Below, piece by piece: positions 1 through 5,376 of a DNA stretch of 11,685 nt (within the stretch, counting starts at the first letter, position 1; each line of letters opens with the position of its first letter). Source of the DNA: Stygiolobus sp037389425 (GTDB lineage: Archaea; Thermoproteota; Thermoprotei_A; Sulfolobales; Sulfolobaceae); contig NZ_JBBHKR010000024.1 in NCBI RefSeq assembly GCF_037389425.1, positions 1 to 11,685 on the forward strand, given 5' to 3'. The notes below the pieces were generated by a model that did no database searches, had not been told where the DNA came from, and worked only from the letters and a program-made list of their open reading frames with translations. Made by a program: the position numbers and the translations under genes.

Positions 1-89
1 TAATTCTTTTATTTTTTCCAGATTTATTCAATCCAGAGAATTTTACAATTAATCTAGTGAAAACACTTATTTACACTATAGATTTATTT

Positions 90-1042
90 TTAAGGAGGTG
101 ATTTTGGGTCTACCGTCCAGAACGAGGAGTCCTCCAGTCCCAAGGCCTTGACGTCCTTGTGAAGCTCCTCAATCTCCCACCTCATCCTCCAAGCCTCCTC
201 GATCTCCTCCTCGCTGAGCGAGAGGTCGGTCGTGTAGAGATACCTAGCCTGTGTCCCGGAGTCACTTTCCCGGACTAGCAACTTTACTGTAGTCACTCGG
301 TCTCCAAGGGTCAGGTCGGCGTAGTAGACTCCGGGGGTATCCCACTCGGAGGTGTCCCTCCACCTCCTCGAGGGTCCCTTGGACCGACTCGACCCTGAGC
401 TCGGTTGGACTTGAGCTCAGACACCACGTTGTCCTTCACGAGCTTCTCCGACCGGTACCACGAGTCGAAGACTACCTTGGACACGCGGAAGTACCCCTTG
501 AGCACGTCCAACATCTCCCTGGCCAAGTCGATCTTGGTCTTGAACTCGGTGACAATCCCCAAATCTAACATCTTCCTCACGGCGTAGGGGAAGGCTCCCA
601 CCATGAACGTCCTGCCCGTGGAGAGGTCCACTATGGCGACCGTGAGGAGTTGAACGCCCTTCTCGAACCTCCGGTGGGCGTGGCAGTATATCCAGTAGTT
701 CCCGTGGGGGCTCACGGTCTTCCCCATGGAGTACTCCTTGTGGTCCACGGTGTCGTCTATGATTACGGCTACCTCACCCTTCACCAACACTGACAGGACC
801 TCCAGCCTCCACGCGTCGTGGAGCTCTCCCAACGCCTCCAGCAGGTTTGCGTAGTCCAACCCGAACGTCTCAGCAGCATTCTTCACGCTGGTCCTCCCAC
901 CTAGCAGGGTTATGAGGACTAGCGCCAACCCGACCTTCCTGCTCCTCCCCTTCCTCCTGACCACGCCCAGAACTTGGTTGACCGCCTTGACCAGCTTCTC
1001 CTTAGCGTACTCTACCTGTCCCTTTCGGTTTGACATCTTCAT
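90..1042 (-). pseudogene. DDE transposase (IS4/ISC1217-like), frameshifted and 3'-truncated
   Basis: This is a broken cut-and-paste transposase. The N-terminal piece (1042 down to about 403) has the first catalytic Asp in IIDDTVDHK (residues 95-102) and the second in VVFDSW (D193). The third catalytic acid is in WRMRWEIEE in the downstream piece (plus-strand positions about 150-190). The two pieces lie in different frames. After KSNR the coding signal moves to a second frame (LEEVEGHLRVG) near 402-405, then to a third (GVYYADLTLGD) near 332-341 next to a run of five G. Two single-base shifts therefore explain the break. The C-terminus stops abruptly after SSFW and is probably truncated. A TATA-like element (1062-1073) lies about 26 nt upstream of the ATG at 1042. 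G+C content is clearly higher than in the neighbours, as expected for an imported IS. The exact IS family is uncertain. Confidence 0.85.
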
Positions 1043-1061
1043 CTTTTCAGCGGGACGACGT

Positions 1062-1073
1062 CTAAAATTAAAG
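1062..1073 (-). promoter_or_regulatory. TATA-like box of the transposase gene
   Basis: On the minus strand this reads CTTTAATTTTAG. Its centre is about 26 nt upstream of the ATG at 1042, which fits a leaderless archaeal transcript. The box is inferred from spacing and composition only. Confidence 0.4.
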
Positions 1074-1101
1074 ACTTCTCGCTAATACCGACTTCTTGGT
1101 A

Positions 1102-1670
1102 TTACCTCCCTAAGATTCCCATAACTGCTGTAATCTTGTCTACTCTATTCAGAGTTTCTGTGCTTCCTTTAAGTACCTCAACTTCTTCGCCTTCAACTTC
1201 TATCTTAAGTAGATTAATCTTCTTTAATTTAAGTTTGTCTAATGGGACGGCTTTTACTTTAACCTTTGGTCTTTCGTTGGAATCGTGGTATATTGTCGAT
1301 GATCCCTGATCTAGTTGAAGTATTAATTCCTCTTCGCTACTCCATAGAGCTGTGTTATATGCCGTTATGTTGTGGAAATTATTGTCTTTGATGTTTTTCA
1401 TGAGTATGGCAAAAGATTCTGGATTAGGTTCTATTGCTATTACATCCTCACCTACTTTAGCAGCTCTTAATGCATTCACAGATAAGGAATTGAGAGAGAA
1501 TAGACACCTACTTTAGCTGCTCTTAATGAATAGGAACCTATGTATGCACCTACGTCTACAAAAGTCTCTTTAGGGTTAAATTGAAACCATTCCTTGATGG
1601 TGTTTTCACGGTTGAGTAAGACCATCGACAGGTCTAAAAAGCGTAAGGTGATATGGGTTAATAACTTAGC
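1102..1670 (-). pseudogene. FkbM-family SAM-dependent methyltransferase, degraded
   Basis: This is a remnant of an FkbM-type methyltransferase, a family that often O-methylates sugars or polyketides; the substrate here is unknown. Motifs in order are FVDVGAYIGSYS (SAM-binding motif I), VIAIEPNPESF (motif II, with the ribose-binding acid), and LLKIEVEGEEVEVLKGS, equivalent to the conserved D-x-E-G-x-E-x-x-V-L-(K/R)-G of the family. The N-terminal stretch (from about 1670 to 1505) and the C-terminal stretch (from 1479) are in different frames. A 24-bp segment encoding SLRAAKVG occurs twice, 56 bp apart (1505-1528 and 1449-1472, one mismatch), and the intervening sequence adds a stop. The 3' end terminates at 1102 beside the IS remnant, before the family's usual C-terminal strands, so the gene is also truncated. 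Reading from the GTG at 1479 alone would give a 125-aa fragment lacking motif I. Confidence 0.8.
1449..1528. repeat. Direct repeat of 24 bp, offset 56 bp
   Basis: The sequence cacctactttagc(a/t)gctcttaatg is present at 1449-1472 and 1505-1528 with one mismatch. The 56-bp offset is not a multiple of three and breaks the methyltransferase frame. Confidence 0.85.
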
Positions 1671-1831
1671 TTATACAGAATAATCTTGCAAGTACTGTAT
1701 TATTTGTCACTAATTGTACTAATTTTTCAGGGAAAAATATAATTCGCAAAAGACATGTGAAAAACCACAATGAAGAATTCCTTAAAATACTATTTAATAT
1801 TCCCTCCCCTTCACTTTTTACTAGGGTAAAG

Positions 1832-1837
1832 TTTATC
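1832..1837 (+). promoter_or_regulatory. TATA-like box of the vapB-like gene
   Basis: TTTATC is centred about 27 nt upstream of the ATG at 1862. This is the spacing expected for a leaderless archaeal transcript starting at that ATG. Confidence 0.45.
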
Positions 1838-1861
1838 TTGTTTCTTGAGTAATATCATGGT

Positions 1862-2104
1862 ATGAGGATAGTAACACTTAAGGTAAACGACGAGTATTAT
1901 GAAATAGCTGAAAAAATGGTAGAGATGGGTATCGCTAGGTCAAGAAATGAAGCATTTAATATTATTATTGCTTACGGAGTGAGTAAGGCTAAAGAAGAAT
2001 TAAAGAAGAAGGAAAAAATAAAAGAACTAACTGAAAAATGGTTAAAAGAAGGGATACCTTTCGAGCTACCGACTTCTGAAGACTTATTAAGGGAAAGGGA
2101 ATGA
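1862..2104 (+). CDS. VapB-like antitoxin (ribbon-helix-helix type)
   Basis: This 80-aa protein resembles archaeal VapB/CopG-type antitoxins. Residues 1-45 fit a ribbon-helix-helix DNA-binding fold: a short N-terminal strand (MRIVTLKV), then a helix with AEKMVEMGIARSRNEA, in which the G-x-A-x-S-R-x-E-A pattern is typical of the RHH turn. Residues 47-80 form a charged helix and a tail (PTSEDLLRERE) of the kind that wraps the cognate PIN-domain toxin. The frame is intact, with a TATA-like box at leaderless distance. The stop overlaps the start of a short VapC-like stump by ATGA (2101-2104), the usual translational coupling of vapBC operons. The toxin has been lost, so this is probably an orphan antitoxin that may still repress its own promoter or neutralise a related toxin elsewhere. 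The family assignment comes from sequence pattern only. Confidence 0.75.
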   Translation: MRIVTLKVNDEYYEIAEKMVEMGIARSRNEAFNIIIAYGVSKAKEELKKKEKIKELTEKWLKEGIPFELPTSEDLLRERE

Positions 2105-2190
2105 AATATTATATAAACCCTAGTTCTACATTGTCTCTAGTTAACAAGAGATATCTAAACCGCGACGAAACTAATTCAATATACTCCTAA
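2101..2190 (+). pseudogene. VapC-like PIN toxin stump
   Basis: A 29-codon frame starts at an ATG overlapping the antitoxin stop (ATGA). It begins MKYYINPSSTLSLVNKR, which resembles the first strand and helix of PIN-domain toxins (typically a Y-x-D-x-S-x-L-x-K pattern), but the first catalytic Asp position is Asn. PIN toxins are usually about 130 aa, so nearly the whole domain is absent. The frame ends where the tail of the oppositely oriented helicase-like remnant begins (stop at 2187-2189 on the minus strand), which suggests a deletion or rearrangement junction. The assignment rests mainly on operon position and the N-terminal pattern. Confidence 0.45.
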
Positions 2191-2960
2191 GACTGAGGAG
2201 AGGTGATCGAGTAATCTATCAAATTCTTCACAGCATCGGCAGTCTCCTTATCTTCGAAAAACACGTAAACTCCTTTCAACCCTCTGGTTAGCATTATATA
2301 ATATCTGTTCTTGATGAGTGCTAACGCCTTCTTTTTATCCTTATTAGCAACTACTCCTTAAAGAAAACCTTCCGCCTACGTAGTCAGTTATTGGACCAGG
2401 GTTTACTGTCCAACCGTTATTCCTCCATATTAAGTCCCTCCCCCATATGACTCCTACGTAATGTGCATCAAAAACTTGAGCCCGTAAACCGAGGAGCAGT
2501 ATTTTAACGGGTCAAACTCACCGTTCCAATATCTTGGATACTCAACTCTCTAGTGCATTAGCCATTTAATTTTCAACTCTTCCCCTTTGAATTCTACCCT
2601 TTATATAGGTCAAAGCCGCACTGCAAAGGATAGTTTATCCTTATATTCTTTGTGCTCTCCCAGCTTGTCTTGTCCTTTATATCTCCTTCAGGTTCTGTAA
2701 AAAAGTATACCACGCTATTTTTCTAGACCCCTCTTTTCTTCTATTTTCCAGCTCATTAAGCATGTCCGTTATGTCGTCGAAAATTATAAAATCAAAATTA
2801 CCGGGGTTTCCTTTTACTCCTTCTAAAATCCTTTTCATGAAATCTAGGACGATATATTTTAGATCAAATCTACCGGGAACGGGGAGAAGGTCTTGAACGA
2901 TTATAAGGCATTACGAAACACCTCGTTAACACCGCCGAGTTATATTCATGCTCTTCACAA
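2187..2960 (-). pseudogene. Degraded P-loop ATPase/helicase-like gene (DUF2075/Schlafen-type)
   Basis: No long frame survives, but the minus strand keeps a consistent coding signal spread over three frames. In gene order: VPGRFDLKYIVLDFMKRIL (about 2830-2885), FDFIIFDDITDML (about 2765-2800), which looks like a Walker B strand, YPRYWNGEFDPLKYC (about 2500-2550), AHYVGVIWGRDLIWRNNG (about 2415-2470), and a C-terminal block YYIMLTRGLKGVYVFFEDKE (about 2240-2300) ending at the stop at 2187. The (L/I)-L-T-R-G-x-K-G-x-Y-V-x-F block and the DYVGVIxG-like block are characteristic of DUF2075 proteins related to Schlafen-type helicases. The Walker A part is not visible, so the 5' end is lost. The upstream limit is approximate. 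The family call is from memory of its motifs and is moderately secure. Confidence 0.5.
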
Positions 2961-2989
2961 AGAGAAGTTTCCCTCGATAACTAGAAACC

Positions 2990-3064
2990 GGGGATGAGGG
3001 GAATGATGAGGGTCAGAATCGACCTATGAAAGGTCGCCCGGCAATTTACCTACCCCTCATCCCC
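2990..3064. repeat. 12-bp perfect inverted repeat enclosing a nested hairpin
   Basis: GGGGATGAGGGG (2990-3001) is the exact reverse complement of CCCCTCATCCCC (3053-3064). Inside it, CGACCT (3020-3025) and AGGTCG (3031-3036) form a 6-bp stem with a 5-nt loop. The outer arms are much more G+C-rich than the surroundings. It could be an end structure of a lost mobile element, a non-autonomous mini-element, or a structured RNA. Neither strand forms a tRNA or a convincing C/D-box sRNA. Confidence 0.6.
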
Positions 3065-3234
3065 AATCCACTCCTACCTTACCAAGATATTAAGCTTTTC
3101 TTCTTATTAAATTACTATGATAATCAACAACGAACGTAAGGAAAGTCAGTGAATTCTAACGATAATACTCACGTAAACTGGTTACATAAATGAAGTTCTT
3201 CATGACAGTAAAACTTTCTTATCGTCATGTTTTG

Positions 3235-3607
3235 CTATTTCTCTGACTTTTTCTGGTTTTTCCTAACCATCCCTTCTATCTTCTCCTTTAGATCTAAATC
3301 GTCGTAAAGGATTTTATAACCGTAATTATGAGATAGGTGCATGTTATTGTCATTTACTTCACTGGGCTTCAAGCTATCGGGAACGGGTTTGTGTCCTATA
3401 ATATATTTCTAACATCTTATTCAAAGGGTTTTCACATTCTATGAAGAGTATTATGTCGAAGTCACTGTTAGGTCTATTCATATTGGTACCCCTACTACCG
3501 ACGAGAACAATCATAGAGGAAGGGTAGAGTTTGATTAACTCAACAACGAATTCTTAAAATTTCAATTCAAACCTCTGATTAACACTTCTCAGAAGATCCT
3601 CAACCAT
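3235..3607 (-). pseudogene. MNT-type nucleotidyltransferase (antitoxin of a HEPN-MNT pair), broken
   Basis: This is a remnant of a minimal nucleotidyltransferase. In HEPN-MNT toxin-antitoxin modules the MNT protein silences its HEPN RNase partner, in studied cases by adding nucleotides to it. The signature is clear: VLVGSRGTNMNRPNSDFDIIL, the G-S-x-G...S-D-x-D active-site pattern, at about 3455-3515. A stop occurs at codon 18 (after FELKF), and a frameshift near 3400 moves the remaining coding signal (GHKPVPDSLKPSEVND...KILYDDLDLKEKIEG) into another frame that ends at 3235. The ATG at 3607 overlaps the end of the upstream HEPN remnant by 19 nt, so the pair was a coupled operon. Confidence 0.7.
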
Positions 3608-4224
3608 TTAAGAACCTCCTCAGCGTTCTTCTTACAATTTTCAGCACCTCCCTATGATAACAAGAGAACATAGCATACCTAGCAGAGATATAGTGGGTGT
3701 TTAAGTTCAGGGGTTGGGCTTTCATTGAGGTTTCATGAATTTGTATTCAACCTCTCGTCCTCATTCCCCTTATTTCTCTCCCCATGCTGTCTACGGGAGT
3801 TACACCACTCCCTTCAAGGACATAGGGAGCCTCATCGAACACATCCTCCCCCTCACATTGCTCATCGAGTTCACTGTAGGGCTCTCTTCTACATGATAGT
3901 ATGTAACTACAAAATTTATAAACTTTCACGAGAAGAGCTAGGAATGTTAAATAATATCAAATGACATAAAATTCACGGCTTATCTGAAACTGATGTCAAC
4001 GGCAAGCTTGTAATACTTCAGGAGGGACTGGTAATCCTATCTTTTTAATCAATTCAGTAAGGTTACGTGAAAATGTGTGTATTCGTCATAGTCTCTAGAA
4101 TTCCTTTCACAGTCAACTCCACGGACTGGTGAATAGAAAGACTTGATAACCAGTAATAACCTTTAGCTAAGGCGTCCTTAGCTAGCAGAAAGTTCCGTTT
4201 GCCCCTCTCAATAAGTTTAGCCAT
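3589..4224 (-). pseudogene. HEPN-domain protein (toxin of a HEPN-MNT pair), interrupted
   Basis: The remnant starts at the ATG at 4224 with MAKLIERGKRNFLLAKDALA and SSLSIHQSVELTVKGIL, the typical first two helices of HEPN proteins (COG1895/COG2250-like). After a frameshift near 4055 it continues as NLTELIKKIGLPVPPEVLQACR, ending near 4000. The C-terminal part resumes near 3715 (NLNTHYISARYAMFSCYHR), shifts frame again, and ends ENCKKNAEEVLKWLRIF at 3589, overlapping the nucleotidyltransferase start. HEPN proteins of this type are about 130 aa, whereas the remnant spans 636 bp. About 250-290 bp (roughly 3715-4000) therefore looks like extra sequence inserted just before the conserved H-Y-I-x-x-R-Y element. 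A TATA-like TTAAATAA (4245-4252) lies about 25 nt upstream of the ATG. Confidence 0.65.
3715..4000. other. Probable insertion inside the HEPN remnant
   Basis: The two halves of the HEPN sequence flank this stretch of roughly 285 bp. It contains a moderately G+C-rich, 60-codon open frame on the minus strand (3747-3929, with the text EPYSELDEQCEGED) and a partly overlapping plus-strand frame. I recognise neither, and both lack convincing start signals. No target-site duplication or terminal repeats could be fixed. The limits are estimated from where the HEPN signal stops and restarts. Confidence 0.35.
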
Positions 4225-4324
4225 AATTAGATGTCACAAGCTCAGTTATTTAACGTATCTATGTCGTTGACGACTGTTTCCCATAAATGGTAATGTTAAC
4301 GTCATTTGATATTATTATTTTAAC
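3946..4324. repeat. Inverted repeat pair flanking the HEPN N-terminal half
   Basis: GTTAAATAATATCAAATGAC (3946-3965) recurs in inverted orientation at 4301-4324 as GTCATTTGATATTATT followed by ATTTTAAC. Fifteen bases (ataatatcaaatgac) match perfectly, and a 4-bp gap separates the outer part. The arms are about 335 bp apart. No target-site duplication is visible. Confidence 0.5.
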
Positions 4325-4819
4325 AATCTGGCCCTTTTGATGCTATTAAACAAGCTGAGGCTGTATGCTCATCAAAAGTGAAGGGGTAGGAGAAAAAGGG
4401 TGTCGTTAGTTTAGTTGTTTACGCGGTCACGAAAATAATCGTGACGTTATTGGAATAGTTAATTAAATGGAGGCTCTGGTTCCCTCGTCTAGGCACTAAT
4501 TAAGAGCAGAACTCATGGTTGAAAGGAGGAGCCTTCTAGGAGAGGACTCACGCCCATTCAGTGCATTAAGGTAAGTAAGTAGATGTGCTGGGAATTCGTT
4601 GAATTCCATGGCAACATTAGTCAGTAATATGCTTAGAGTTCGAATGAGAGACTTATTACTTAACGTCATAATGATTAAGCGGGGGTTATAAAGAAAAAAG
4701 TAGGAGACTTTTCTCTAAATCAAAATCTAACGTTGAATGTGAAGGTGAGTCTAACGCCTAATTTAATGAATCACAAGGTACCTCCCTTAGATCATGAACA
4801 AGGTCAATTAGTTACTTAT
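4225..4819. other. 595-bp intergenic region with short inverted repeats, no convincing gene
   Basis: No supported gene was found here. Structures present are: the arms gtcgt/acgac at 4263-4274; a 9-bp perfect inverted repeat cttttgatg (4334-4342) and catcaaaag (4370-4378); a 7-bp hairpin gtcacga/tcgtgac with a 6-nt loop (4426-4445); and ggaattc-gtt-gaattcc (4591-4607). A 57-codon frame on the minus strand (4496-4669, starting MTLSNKSLIRTL) has no recognisable similarity or clear promoter and may be chance. The region probably contains decayed mobile or coding DNA. Confidence 0.45.
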
Positions 4820-5365
4820 TTAATCGATTCCAAGGTCTTCCATAAGTCCTAGTTCGTAAGCCCTTTTAAGGATTTTATCAAGCGGTTCTCTTATTGTATC
4901 AAAGAATGCCTTTATTTCTTCATCATCTTTTCCCTTCAAGTAGTCGTAAAGATATAGAATCTCATCTAAATATTTTTCTTTTAGCAAAGTGAAAGTATCC
5001 GGGTTATCTTCGACGCCTATCGCATCTATTTTGTATTCATTACCTAAAAATAACTCGAAAGATTTTACCGCTCTTTTTACATGGAATTTCGACGTAACTA
5101 TCAATATGCTCCTTGTATTTAGCTTCCTAATTATTTTCTTGGCGTAGAATGCATTGTCTATCGTACTTGAAGAATTACCATCAAAATAGATGTTTTTTAT
5201 ATTTTTGGTCTCTTTTAAGGCTTTTTTATACATTTTTTCATAATCGTCTTTTCCTCCTACTATGATTAAGTATTTTGCTATACCTTGTTTATATAACCTT
5301 ATTGCTTCATTAATCCTACCCTCGCTTAATTCTCCTCCTCCTAACACGACTATCGCGTCATACAT
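4820..5365 (-). CDS. DUF218/YdcF-family protein
   Basis: This 181-aa protein belongs to the DUF218 (YdcF/SanA/ElyC-like) superfamily. The conserved elements are in order: VVLGGG (residues 6-11), RINEAIRLY (17-25), a second strand LIIVGG (33-38), GNSSSTIDNA (63-72), matching the family's S-x-T-x-x-N-A block, and IVTSKFHVKRA (89-99). The fold is a Rossmann-like alpha/beta domain; YdcF has been reported to bind S-adenosylmethionine, but a family-wide biochemical role is not established. Bacterial members are often membrane-anchored; here no signal or transmembrane segment is seen, so it is probably cytoplasmic. The ATG at 5365 is preferred because GGTGA (5371-5375) precedes it by 5 nt as a Shine-Dalgarno sequence; an in-frame GTG at 5374 would overlap that site. 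It lies 11 nt downstream of the metallopeptidase-like gene, presumably in the same operon. Its last ~50 residues form a helical, charged extension. Confidence 0.85.
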   Translation of the reverse strand: MYDAIVVLGGGELSEGRINEAIRLYKQGIAKYLIIVGGKDDYEKMYKKALKETKNIKNIYFDGNSSSTIDNAFYAKKIIRKLNTRSILIVTSKFHVKRAVKSFELFLGNEYKIDAIGVEDNPDTFTLLKEKYLDEILYLYDYLKGKDDEEIKAFFDTIREPLDKILKRAYELGLMEDLGID

Positions 5366-5376
5366 ATTTTTCACCT

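Larger units (their letters stand above)
90..1104 (-). mobile_element. Remnant insertion sequence, ends not resolved
   Basis: This is the IS remnant around the dead transposase. The right boundary lies somewhere between the transposase start (1042) and the end of the methyltransferase remnant. A 7-bp inverted repeat, taatacc (1083-1089) and ggtatta (1098-1104), sits at this junction and may be an IS end or a hairpin. The left side is truncated: no matching terminal repeat is visible in positions 1-110, and the transposase C-terminus is missing. No target-site duplication could be identified, so the boundaries are approximate. Confidence 0.5.

Noticed and set aside
91..103. Strong Shine-Dalgarno-like TAAGGAGGTGAT on the plus strand (its complement resembles a 16S rRNA 3' tail).
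   Set aside because: The only start that follows gives a 15-codon frame, and no other rRNA-like sequence adjoins it; it is probably chance at the truncated transposase end.
405..587. 60-codon open frame on the plus strand.
   Set aside because: It is antisense to well-conserved transposase coding sequence, including the second catalytic Asp region.
2990..3064. Possible tRNA or C/D-box sRNA (ATGATGA at 3003-3009 resembles a C box).
   Set aside because: No CUGA D box at suitable spacing, and no anticodon or T-arm features; a mobile-element or generic hairpin is more likely.
3725..3964. 79-codon plus-strand frame and the overlapping 60-codon minus-strand frame (3747-3929).
   Set aside because: Neither has a recognisable domain or good start signal; both lie in the extra segment within the HEPN remnant and are treated as part of it.
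4496..4669. 57-codon minus-strand frame (MTLSNKSLIRTL...).
   Set aside because: No recognisable family, no clear promoter, and overlaps a palindrome; coding status cannot be supported.
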